Positions 7,658 to 15,558 of a stretch of DNA of 64,000 bases are shown here, piece by piece. Under the pieces are notes generated by a model. That model did no database searches and was not told the origin of the DNA. It saw nothing but the letters and a program-made list of their open reading frames with translations. The stretch lies in contig NZ_JAMQON010000001.1 in the NCBI RefSeq assembly GCF_031624395.1, forward strand, positions 1,364,001 to 1,428,000, written 5' to 3'. Position numbers and translations under genes: made by a program. Source of the DNA: Halomicroarcula saliterrae. Its GTDB lineage: Archaea; Halobacteriota; Halobacteria; Halobacteriales; Haloarculaceae. Positions within the stretch are counted from its first letter, which is position 1; every line of letters begins with the position of its first letter.

Positions 7658-10600
7658 ATGAAAGTCCGCGCCGTCGTCCTCTCGGCGCTGATGGTTTTCT
7701 CCGTGTTCGCGGCGCCCGGCATCGGCGCGACACAGGCGGGCAACACGGACGCGACACAGGCGGGCAACACAGACCTGACAGCGGCAGGGAACACGAACGC
7801 AGCGCCCACCGCGAATCCGGACACCGTGACCGCCGGCGGGAACACCACGACCGTCATACAGACCGATACGCTCCTCGCAAACGACACGGACCCCGACGGC
7901 GATACGCTCATCGTCACCGGGGCGGTGAGTCAGCCGTCGGAGGGGACGCTCACGTTCACCGGTGACGCCTTCGAGTACACCGCCGGCGAAGGATTCTTCG
8001 GAAATGACACCTTCGTCTACGAGGTCGAGGACGGCTCGGGCGCGACGGACATCGCCACGGTGACCGTCGACGTTCAGTCCGTGTCGAACGTCACCGACGT
8101 CAATGTCAGTGATCTCTCCGGGTCCGGAACCGACGACGACCCCTACGTCATCACCAACGCCTCCGAGCTGCAGTCGATGGAGGACGACACGAGTGCCTCG
8201 TACGTCCTCGGGAACGACGTCGACGCATCGGAGACCGCCAAGTGGAACGCCCGGAAAGGGTTCGACCCAGTGGGTACCGCCAGTTCGGACTCGAAATTTT
8301 CCGGGACCTTCGACGGTGAGGGACACACCATCAGCGGCCTCACGATAGACAGGCCGGGGGAAGATGACGTCGGCCTGTTCGCGAGTAGCAGCGGTACGGT
8401 CAGAAATCTGCGTATCGTGGCGGCCGATATCACCGGCGAGGATAACGTGGGCGGTATCGTCGGGGCCGTCGAGTTGGGGGACCTGGCCAACCTGTCCACT
8501 AGCGGCTCCATCGACGGGGACACATTCGTCGGAGGCGTCGCGGGCGATGTGGCAGATAGGGAGGCCAGTGTGCGCCACATCTCGTCGTCGGCCACGGTCA
8601 ACGGTACCGAGAGTGTTGGCGGCCTCGTCGGAGAGAACAGAGCACCGCTACGGAATTCGACTTCTAGCGCCACCGTTCGTGGGACTGAACGGGTCGGTGG
8701 AATCGTCGGTTACGACGGCGGGGTCAGATACGACACGACTGACCTCCGCAATGTCTCGTCCACTGCGACAGTTTCCGGTGACGAGACCGTCGGCGGAGTC
8801 GCCGGCGAGACCGAATACGGCAAGGTGATCAACAGCACTAGCGAGGCCACGGTAACCGGCGATACGCAGGTGGGCGGACTCGTCGGAACCGCGTCTAGAC
8901 TCTTCGGCAGCGTCAGAGGGTCCTCGTCGAGCGGGTCTGTCAATGGGAGCAACAACGTTGGGGGGCTTGTCGGGCTCTACCGCGCACCCATCGTTGACTC
9001 CCGGTCGACTGCGACAGTCACCGGGAGCGAGAACGTCGGTGGCCTCGTCGGAGCCTCCAGTACGAACCGATACTACGCGAGACCCTCCGTCGAGAACTCT
9101 TCGGCTAGCGCCACCGTAACTGGGTCGACTAACGTCGGTGGACTGGCCGGCACTACCGGTTCCGAGCTACGGAACGTCTCCGCCGACGGCACTGTCCGTG
9201 GCAACACGTCAGTCGGCGGTCTGGTTGGCTCCCTCGGCGGCGACGCCCGATATGCGACGGCAAACGCGACCGTAACCGGAACGCAGTCCGTCGGTGGCCT
9301 CGTCGGTACCATCGGGTCGTCCAGTGCCCGGGTGGTAGATGCGTACGCCACCGGGAGCGTCACTGGGAGCCGTCAGGTCGGTGGCCTCGTCGGAACTATC
9401 GATGACAACGCCACTGACGTACTCAACCGGACCTACGCAGTCGCGAACGTTTCGGGCGATTCCGAGACCGGGGGACTCGTCGGCGCTGTTGGCAGTACCG
9501 GAACAGTGTACTCGTACTGGGACACGCAGGCGACCGGACAGGCAGACTCAGCCGCAGGCACCGGCCTGACGACGGCTCAGATGACCGGGACGGCCGCCCC
9601 GACGAACATGACGGGCTTCGACTTCGTCGTCACCTGGGAGACCCGGCCCGACGGCTATCCCGTGCTCTCGCCGGGCACGCGGAATCCGAACACGGCACCG
9701 ACTGCGCGTGACGACACCCTGAGCACCACCGAGAACACGCCGCTGACCATCGACGGGGCGACGCTGCTCGCGAACGACGACGACCCCGACGGCAACAGGC
9801 TCTCGGTCGTCGGCTCCATCGGTGAGCCAGCGAACGGAACGCTCACGTTCGACAACGGGAGCTTCGAGTACGCGCCCGACGACGGGTTCACCGGCGAAGA
9901 CAGCTTCGTCTACGAGATGCAGGACTCCTTCGGCGCGACGGACACCGCGACGGTGACCATCACCGTCGGCAAAGAGGCGGACAACAGTGCTCCGACGGCC
10001 AGCGACGATAGCGTGAACACGACCGAGAACGCGACCCTGGCCATCGACACCGCGGAGTTGCTGGCCAACGACACCGACCCCGACGGCGACACGCTCACCG
10101 TGACGGGTGTGTCGAGCCAGCCCGCCAACGGTACTGCCTCGCTGGACAACGGCACCGTCGAGTACACGCCCGCTGCGGGCTTTACCGGCGAGGACAGCTT
10201 CGACTACCGAATCGAAGACGGTGCTGGCGCAGCTGACACCGCGACGGTGTTCATCACCGTCGAACCGAGCGAGCCCGAGGGGCCGGTGCTCTCGGTCGGG
10301 GACGCGACGGTCACGGCCAACGACACCGCGACAGTGAACGTGAGCCTCTCTGCCGTGCCGGACGGACTGAGCGGCTTCAACGTCAGCGTCACCGCCGGGG
10401 ACGCGAACGTCACGAGCATCGAGGGGGCCGCGGTCGACCCGACGTTCACGCTCAGCGCGGTGACGCTGGATAGCGCCGCCAGCGCGACGCTCGTCGGGAC
10501 TGACGTGAACAAGAGCGTCGACCCCGGCGACGCGAACGTCACACTCGGCTCCGTCACCATCGACGGCGTGGGCGCGGGCACGACCGACCTGTCGCTCACG

Positions 10601-10885
10601 GTCGACCAGATAGACGACGATTCGGGTGACCTGATCACCCCGGTCACCGAGGGCGGGTCGGTCACCGTCGAGCGCTGTGGGCCGGTGCGACCGTCGCTGC
10701 CCGCACCGACCGACCCCGACGGCGACGGCGACTACGAGGACCTCAACGGCAACGGACGACTGGACTTCCAGGACGTCGTTCTCCTGTTCGACGAGCAGGA
10801 TAGCCTCTCTGCGACCTGCTATGACTTCAACGAAAACGGTCGAACGGACTACGACGACGTGCGTGCGCTGTTCGACAGCATCTGA
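7658..10885 (+). CDS. Secreted GLUG-repeat surface protein with cohesin-like and dockerin domains
   Basis: A 1075-aa exported protein. Order: signal peptide (1 to about 28; LSALMVFSVFA is shared with the S-layer protein of this window); three short QAGNTD/AAGNTN repeats; Ig/cadherin-like domain 1 (about 48-128, NDTDPDGDTL); a beta-helical region (about 195-650) with thirteen GLUG-type VGGLVG-like motifs; two more NDxDPDG Ig-like domains (about 675-870); a cohesin-like domain (876-1006); and a C-terminal dockerin (about 1018-1075) with two calcium-loop repeats, DLNGNGRLDFQD and DFNENGRTDYDD. There is no PGF-CTERM tail or C-terminal membrane span, so it is probably not anchored by itself. Many N-glycosylation sequons are present. 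The next gene, one base downstream, encodes an anchored protein with a related cohesin-like domain, suggesting dockerin-cohesin docking on the cell surface (inference). Confidence 0.85.
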   Translation: MKVRAVVLSALMVFSVFAAPGIGATQAGNTDATQAGNTDLTAAGNTNAAPTANPDTVTAGGNTTTVIQTDTLLANDTDPDGDTLIVTGAVSQPSEGTLTFTGDAFEYTAGEGFFGNDTFVYEVEDGSGATDIATVTVDVQSVSNVTDVNVSDLSGSGTDDDPYVITNASELQSMEDDTSASYVLGNDVDASETAKWNARKGFDPVGTASSDSKFSGTFDGEGHTISGLTIDRPGEDDVGLFASSSGTVRNLRIVAADITGEDNVGGIVGAVELGDLANLSTSGSIDGDTFVGGVAGDVADREASVRHISSSATVNGTESVGGLVGENRAPLRNSTSSATVRGTERVGGIVGYDGGVRYDTTDLRNVSSTATVSGDETVGGVAGETEYGKVINSTSEATVTGDTQVGGLVGTASRLFGSVRGSSSSGSVNGSNNVGGLVGLYRAPIVDSRSTATVTGSENVGGLVGASSTNRYYARPSVENSSASATVTGSTNVGGLAGTTGSELRNVSADGTVRGNTSVGGLVGSLGGDARYATANATVTGTQSVGGLVGTIGSSSARVVDAYATGSVTGSRQVGGLVGTIDDNATDVLNRTYAVANVSGDSETGGLVGAVGSTGTVYSYWDTQATGQADSAAGTGLTTAQMTGTAAPTNMTGFDFVVTWETRPDGYPVLSPGTRNPNTAPTARDDTLSTTENTPLTIDGATLLANDDDPDGNRLSVVGSIGEPANGTLTFDNGSFEYAPDDGFTGEDSFVYEMQDSFGATDTATVTITVGKEADNSAPTASDDSVNTTENATLAIDTAELLANDTDPDGDTLTVTGVSSQPANGTASLDNGTVEYTPAAGFTGEDSFDYRIEDGAGAADTATVFITVEPSEPEGPVLSVGDATVTANDTATVNVSLSAVPDGLSGFNVSVTAGDANVTSIEGAAVDPTFTLSAVTLDSAASATLVGTDVNKSVDPGDANVTLGSVTIDGVGAGTTDLSLTVDQIDDDSGDLITPVTEGGSVTVERCGPVRPSLPAPTDPDGDGDYEDLNGNGRLDFQDVVLLFDEQDSLSATCYDFNENGRTDYDDVRALFDSI

Positions 10886-10886
10886 G

Positions 10887-11828
10887 ATGACGGCGACGAC
10901 AACGCGGTCCATCGGCCTGTTCGCCCTCGTCTCCGTAGTCGTCGTTGCGGCCTCGGCAGGTGGGGCCATCACGCAGCGGAGCGACGCGGACCCGACGGTG
11001 ACCGTCGCGGACGCAACGGTCGAGGCGGGCGACGCCGCCACCGTCGCTATCGAACTGTCCAGCGCGCCGTCCGGGCTCACCGGGTACGAGCTCGAATTCG
11101 GGCTCGGCTCCGGCTCCGTCGGGAACGTCACCGGCGCGACCTACCCCGGCGCCTTCGAGCTGACTGAACCGCCGAACGTGAGCGCCGACAAAGCCTCCGT
11201 CGTGCTGGAGGCGGCCAACGTACAGGGCGCACCCGGTCGGAACGCGACGGACGTCACGCTCGCGACGGTAACGCTGGCGGGAACGACACCGGGGAACACG
11301 TCGCTGAGCGTCTCCGTCGTCGAGATGGACGACGCGGACGGCCAGCGGGTCCGGCCGTCAGTCGACAGCGGCACTCTCAGCGTCGAGTCAACGACCGACG
11401 GTGGCGGTACATCCGGTGGCGGCGCCGGCGGCGGTTCCGGTGGCGGCGCCGGCGGCGGTTCCGGTGGTGACGCGGGCGAAGATGCCGATGACGCCGGCGA
11501 GGATGCTGCTGACGCCGACGACGGTGCCGCGGCGTCGACCGGCGGAGACGGTAACAGTCCGGACGGAACGCCAACGACGACGGAACGGCCGTCCACGGAG
11601 CCGACCACGACGGAGGCCTCGACAGTGACTCCCGAAGAGACGGCGCGCTCACCGGAGGAGAGTGAGACGGTCACGGCGACGGCGCCGACCGAGGAAACGC
11701 CCACCGACGTGAGGACGGCGAACGGAACGGCGACGACTACCGGCGGTACTGGCTCCGGATTCGGAGCGGGCGTCGCTGTCCTCGGTCTGGTCGTGGCGGT
11801 ACTGTCCCTGTTCCGCCGGCGGGGCTAG
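10887..11828 (+). CDS. Cell-surface cohesin-like protein with C-terminal sorting-type tail
   Basis: The 313-aa protein has a signal peptide (about 1-26, LFALVSVVVVAASAGGA), then one cohesin-like beta domain (about 33-165) that aligns by eye with residues 876-1006 of the preceding protein (VTVADATVEAGDAATVAIEL against VLSVGDATVTANDTATVNVS). A long Gly/Ser then Asp/Thr/Glu-rich linker (about 170-285) follows, the kind that is O-glycosylated in haloarchaea. The end has a GSGFGAG motif, one membrane span and an RRRG tail, which is the layout of a PGF-CTERM substrate except that PGF is replaced by SGF. Its start is one base after the stop of the dockerin gene, so the two form an operon. It is a likely cell-surface receptor for the dockerin protein. 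Confidence 0.8.
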   Translation: MTATTTRSIGLFALVSVVVVAASAGGAITQRSDADPTVTVADATVEAGDAATVAIELSSAPSGLTGYELEFGLGSGSVGNVTGATYPGAFELTEPPNVSADKASVVLEAANVQGAPGRNATDVTLATVTLAGTTPGNTSLSVSVVEMDDADGQRVRPSVDSGTLSVESTTDGGGTSGGGAGGGSGGGAGGGSGGDAGEDADDAGEDAADADDGAAASTGGDGNSPDGTPTTTERPSTEPTTTEASTVTPEETARSPEESETVTATAPTEETPTDVRTANGTATTTGGTGSGFGAGVAVLGLVVAVLSLFRRRG

Positions 11829-11926
11829 CCGCACTGCCGCCGGCTCGGTCGCAGCGTCGCTCCGTGCCGGGACGGTCAAACGCCCACGTGGTTGCGTCGC
11901 TCCTCACTTTCGTTCGTCACAGAAAA

Positions 11927-11999
11927 GCCGGTGGAGGGATTTGAACCCTCGGCCTAATCCTTACGAAGGATTCGCTCTGCCAGTCTGAGCTACACCGGC
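11927..11999 (-). tRNA. tRNA-Thr (anticodon CGT)
   Basis: The reverse strand folds as a complete 73-base cloverleaf: acceptor stem GCCGGTG/CACCGGC, D arm GCTC...GAGC, anticodon stem AATCC/GGATT with loop TTCGTAA giving anticodon CGT (reads ACG), a five-base variable region, and T arm GAGGG-TTCAAAT-CCCTC. CCA is not encoded. No intron is visible. Confidence 0.95.
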
Positions 12000-12081
12000 A
12001 CGTTGGCACACTCGACCAAGCACTCGTTGCGACAGCACGTCCACAGTGTGCCACTCGACAATACAGGATAGTGCCGATAAC

Positions 12082-12097
12082 CGCAATAAGGATTGCG
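12082..12097 (-). terminator. Short hairpin after the universal stress gene
   Basis: A perfect 6-bp inverted repeat CGCAAT-AAGG-ATTGCG lies 14 bases past the stop of the reverse-strand universal stress gene and upstream of tRNA-Thr. It could act as a terminator or processing signal. There is no long T run. Confidence 0.35.
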
Positions 12098-12111
12098 AAT
12101 CAAGGCCGCCG

Positions 12112-12525
12112 TCAGGCCGATTTCGTGCCGACGACGGTGACCGGGACGGGCGATTCGAGTAGGACCTGCTGGGAGACGCTTCCGAAGATGACCTTTCCGG
12201 TGGGCGAGCGCTTGCGCGACCCCATGACGATGTGGTCTGCCTCGTGCTCTTCGGCGATGTCGAGGATGCCGTCGGCGGGCGGGAGTCGTCCCTCCGCGAG
12301 CGTCACCGCGTAGCCGCGGTCTTCGAGGTAGTCACGCGCCAGCTGGACCGTCTCGACCTGCTCGATGCCGTCCGCGTCGTCGGGGTCTTTCACGTCGTCC
12401 GGCGGGAGCGCGTGGGTGACGATGACCTCGATGTTCTCCGCGGACGTCGGCAGCTCCTCGACGAAGGCGGCCTGCCCGCGGGCACGGTCCGGGTCTGTAT
12501 CGACGGGGACGAGTATCCGGTACAT
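12112..12525 (-). CDS. Universal stress protein (UspA family), single domain
   Basis: A 137-aa cytosolic protein with the Usp fold: first strand MYRILVPVD, then a helix, and near the end HIVMGSRKRSPTGKVIFGSV, which stands in for the ATP-binding G-x2-G-x9-G(S/T) loop. The first glycine spacing is altered (GSRKRSPTG rather than GTHGR), so nucleotide binding may differ. The C-terminal strand is PVPVTVVG. The single-domain length is normal. It is transcribed alone, convergent with nothing close. The target process is unknown. Confidence 0.85.
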   Translation of the reverse strand: MYRILVPVDTDPDRARGQAAFVEELPTSAENIEVIVTHALPPDDVKDPDDADGIEQVETVQLARDYLEDRGYAVTLAEGRLPPADGILDIAEEHEADHIVMGSRKRSPTGKVIFGSVSQQVLLESPVPVTVVGTKSA

Positions 12526-12603
12526 AGTAGTTCGAGGGACCGAGCGGTCCCGTTGATTCGAGATTCACCGGCGGCCACCGTAACTTTTGTCACTCCAGTG
12601 GGC

Positions 12604-13584
12604 TCAGCGGCGCAACCGGGCGTCGATAACGACGTTGTGTTCGCCCGGAGCGTAGGACCGCACGGTCCGGCGGGTCTCGACGGTGACGTTGTATTCAGGT
12701 TCGGCCGCCTCGCGTATCGCCCGCTCCCCGGGCCCGAACGGGTCGGTGTCGGGCTGGATGTCGTAGTAGTGAAGCGTACAGTCGTCACCGGCCAGTTCGA
12801 CCGCGGTGTCGAGGAACTCGCCGGCGCTGTGCGGGAGGTTCATCACGACGCGGTCGGCCCAGCCGGCGTACTCCGCGGCGACCTCGCGAACGTCGCCACA
12901 GACGGCCGTGACCCTGTCGGCGACGCCGTTGCGCTCTGCGTTCCGTCGGAGGTACTCGATGGCCCGTTCGTTGATGTCGGTCCCGACGCAGGTGGCGCCC
13001 TGCCGGGCGAACGGGACGACGAACGGACCGACACCGGCGAACATATCGAACGCCCGCTCGCCCGCCGTGACCTGCTCGACGACCCGGTGGCGTTCGGTCG
13101 CCAGCCGGGGCGAGAAGTACACCTCGGCGAGGTCGAGCTCGAACGCACAGCCGTACTCCCGGTGGACGACCTCGGTGGTGTCACCCGCCAGGATTTCCCA
13201 GTCCCGGACCCGCTCGGTCCCCTTGATTTTGGAGGCGCGGTTGAGCACGCCCTCGACCGGGAGGTCCGAGGCCACGATGGCGTCGGCGACCCGCTGGGCC
13301 CGGTCGGGGTCGTCCTCGTCGACGATGACGAGGTCGCCCAGCCGCTCGTAACTCGGCTCGAAGCCAAGCCGGTCGGCCGGCATCGTCTGGCCCTCCCGGA
13401 CCGGCGCGTCGAAGCCGACGACCTCGAAGGTGTCCGGCACCGCCGAGGGGTCTGTCACCGGGACGTACAGCGCGCCGTCCTCGACAGTGATATCGTAGCC
13501 GTCGTCGACGAGGTCCGCCTCGGCCAGCCGCCGGCGAGTCGCCTCGCCTTCCTCGCGGGAGACGCGAACGCAGGGGACGCTCAT
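12604..13584 (-). CDS. trm5: tRNA (guanine37-N1)-methyltransferase Trm5
   Basis: Methylates G37 next to the anticodon using S-adenosylmethionine, preventing +1 frameshifting; cytosolic. The 326-aa product has an N-terminal D1-type domain (about 1-110), then the Rossmann methyltransferase domain. Visible landmarks are AEVYFSPRLATERHRV, the SAM-binding FDMFAGVGPF, an acidic VGTDIN at the end of strand 2, and the catalytic-site NLPHSAGEFLD. I chose the ATG at 13584 because sequence upstream of it overlaps the divergent dphB gene on the other strand. trm5 and dphB start 75 bases apart in divergent orientation and share a promoter region. Confidence 0.92.
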   Translation of the reverse strand: MSVPCVRVSREEGEATRRRLAEADLVDDGYDITVEDGALYVPVTDPSAVPDTFEVVGFDAPVREGQTMPADRLGFEPSYERLGDLVIVDEDDPDRAQRVADAIVASDLPVEGVLNRASKIKGTERVRDWEILAGDTTEVVHREYGCAFELDLAEVYFSPRLATERHRVVEQVTAGERAFDMFAGVGPFVVPFARQGATCVGTDINERAIEYLRRNAERNGVADRVTAVCGDVREVAAEYAGWADRVVMNLPHSAGEFLDTAVELAGDDCTLHYYDIQPDTDPFGPGERAIREAAEPEYNVTVETRRTVRSYAPGEHNVVIDARLRR

Positions 13585-13659
13585 ACCCACTCTCCCCGGC
13601 CGTCGGCGGTAAGCCTGACGCTTCGCGCCCTTTATCCCCCGCGGTGTCCGAGACGGCGT

Positions 13660-14433
13660 ATGCTCACTTTCGTCGGCCTCGGCCTCTACGACGAGCGCTC
13701 GGTCACACTCGCGGGACGCGACGCCATCCGGGACGCCGACCGCGTCTTCGCGGAGTTCTACACCAGCCGGCTCGTCGGGACCGACCTCGACTCGCTCGAA
13801 TCGTTCCACGACACCGACATCGAGGTCCGCGACCGCGCCGGTATCGAACAGGACCCCGAGCCCGTCCTCGAAGCCGCCGAGTCGGCCGACGTCGCGTTCC
13901 TGACCGCCGGCGATACGATGGTCTCGACGACGCACACGGACCTCCGTCTGCGTGCCGAGAAACGTGGCATCGAGACGCGAATCGTCCACGGCACCACCGC
14001 ACAGACCGCCGCGGGCTCGCTGACCGGGCTCCAGAACTACCGCTTCGGGAAGGCGACGACGCTCCCCTTCGAGAAGGCTCACGGCGGCGACGGCGTCCCC
14101 GACAGCGTCGTCGCGACCATCGAGGACAACCGCACACGCGACCTCCACACGCTCGTCTATCTCGATATCAAGGTCGACGACCCGCACTGGTCGGACAGCG
14201 ACGACACGTACATGACGGCCGACAGGGCCGCATCTCTCCTCAGCGCGGCGTTTCCCGACCTGCTCGCCGTCGTCGTCGCCCGAGCCGGCAGTCCCGACCC
14301 GCTGGTCGTCGCCGACACGCTCGAAAACCTCGCGGACCGGACCTTCGGCGGCCCGCTCCACCTGCTGGTGATTCCCGGTGACCGGCACATGATAGAGGAG
14401 GAAGCCCTGCAGGCGATTGCCACCGACGACTAG
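13660..14433 (+). CDS. dphB: Diphthine synthase
   Basis: SAM-dependent methylation steps in making diphthamide on the histidine of elongation factor 2; cytosolic. The 257-aa product has the TP-methylase fold: MLTFVGLGLYDERSVTL at the N terminus, the FLTAGDTMVSTTH motif near residue 88, GTTAQTAAGSLTGLQNYRFG in the middle and HLLVIPGDRHMIEEEAL near the end. The length is typical of archaeal enzymes. The start at 13660 fits the family; longer upstream frames run antisense through trm5. Its last four bases overlap the end of artA in a tail-to-tail arrangement. Confidence 0.93.
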   Translation: MLTFVGLGLYDERSVTLAGRDAIRDADRVFAEFYTSRLVGTDLDSLESFHDTDIEVRDRAGIEQDPEPVLEAAESADVAFLTAGDTMVSTTHTDLRLRAEKRGIETRIVHGTTAQTAAGSLTGLQNYRFGKATTLPFEKAHGGDGVPDSVVATIEDNRTRDLHTLVYLDIKVDDPHWSDSDDTYMTADRAASLLSAAFPDLLAVVVARAGSPDPLVVADTLENLADRTFGGPLHLLVIPGDRHMIEEEALQAIATDD

Positions 14434-15431
14434 TCGTCACTCGGGGCCGCCGCCTCGTCGGACTCCCCGCCGGAGTCAAACGCCGCCGCGAGGTCGTACT
14501 CGGTCCCCGTCACCAGAAAGAGCAGGTCCTCGACTAGGACGGTGATCTCGGGCAGTTCACGCACGAGCAGATAGGTGATACCGACCAGCACGACGACCGA
14601 CCCCGTCTGTGCGAGGATGCGGTCCGCGACGTAGTACGACACCATCTGTGGGTCCTCCAGCCCGAACACCGTCATCACCAGTTCCGGGAATATCTGCATC
14701 CGCTGGTGCCCGAAGGAGACGGCGATGAACACGTTCCGGAACAGGTTCAACACGTAGATGACCGACACCGTCATCGCCAGGGCCCGGAGCCGGCGCCGCC
14801 ACGGCGCCGACACGGCCAGGATACCGCCCGCGAAGATAGCGATGCTCCCCATGCCGGTACAGGCGAGCAAGATGTTGTACGTTATCGGCTTCGAGTTCCC
14901 CTCGAACCAGAACGTGCTCTCGTAGGGGTACTGCTTTTCGGTTATCTGGACGCCGTCGTAGGTGAACCCCTCCACCACGAGCGGGTCGAACCCGAGAAGC
15001 GACATCAGAAACGCCGTCTGGTCGGTGACCAACTCGACCATGGCCTGTCGCAGCGGGCCGATAGTGATGAACGGCACGTACACCAGCCCCATCAGGCCGA
15101 CCGCGCGGGTCAGCACGAACAGCGAGTCACGGCCCTGATACAGCTGGTAGCCGGCGTACACCGACAGCGGAACGGCCGCGAAACTCCCGACCCCTTCGAT
15201 GAGGCTCTTCTGTGTCAGCGCGAAATGCGGGACGAGGACCAGCCAGAACGCGCCGAACACCACCCACCCCCCGGCCGCGATACGGCGTGCAAACTCCCTG
15301 TCGTACCGCTGGACCAGTGCACTGCCCAGAAACGCCGCCAGCACGAGCCACATCAGGGGCCCCGACCACACGAGCGGGTCAAACGAGAGCCCGCCGACGT
15401 CGATGGTGGACTGGAGTACGGGGAGACTCAT
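14430..15431 (-). CDS. artA: Archaeosortase A
   Basis: An integral-membrane cysteine transpeptidase-like enzyme that processes PGF-CTERM proteins and links them to archaeal lipid. The product (333 aa with the chosen start) has about eight membrane spans. The expected catalytic residues are in place: Cys191 in LLACTGMGSI, Arg232 in NLFRNVFIAV and Arg271 in VADRILAQ. Their spacing equals the Cys173/Arg214/Arg253 spacing reported for Haloferax volcanii ArtA. An alternative ATG six codons upstream (15449) is possible. The gene sits directly downstream of the S-layer glycoprotein, its main expected substrate, with 127 bases and a T-rich terminator between them. Confidence 0.92.
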   Translation of the reverse strand: MSLPVLQSTIDVGGLSFDPLVWSGPLMWLVLAAFLGSALVQRYDREFARRIAAGGWVVFGAFWLVLVPHFALTQKSLIEGVGSFAAVPLSVYAGYQLYQGRDSLFVLTRAVGLMGLVYVPFITIGPLRQAMVELVTDQTAFLMSLLGFDPLVVEGFTYDGVQITEKQYPYESTFWFEGNSKPITYNILLACTGMGSIAIFAGGILAVSAPWRRRLRALAMTVSVIYVLNLFRNVFIAVSFGHQRMQIFPELVMTVFGLEDPQMVSYYVADRILAQTGSVVVLVGITYLLVRELPEITVLVEDLLFLVTGTEYDLAAAFDSGGESDEAAAPSDD

Positions 15432-15524
15432 TGGCCCTATCTTTGCCAATCCGGCCTAAATGCTTTGTCGTTGGGCGAGCGTGGGCGCCCCGTGCACACA
15501 GCCGCCGCTACCGGACGAGTACGC

Positions 15525-15558
15525 AAAAAAATGCGAAAGTCAGGACGGGGCGGTCCCG
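15525..15558 (-). terminator. Terminator after the S-layer gene
   Basis: Just past the S-layer stop, the reverse strand reads a short GC hairpin (GGAC-CGCCCC-GTCC) followed by a run of seven T (opposite A at 15525-15531). This is a plausible strong terminator for a highly expressed gene. Confidence 0.5.

Noticed and set aside
12232..13659. Upstream extension of the dphB frame to about 12232
   Set aside because: It runs antisense through trm5 and the universal stress gene and shows no dphB features; the family start is at 13660.
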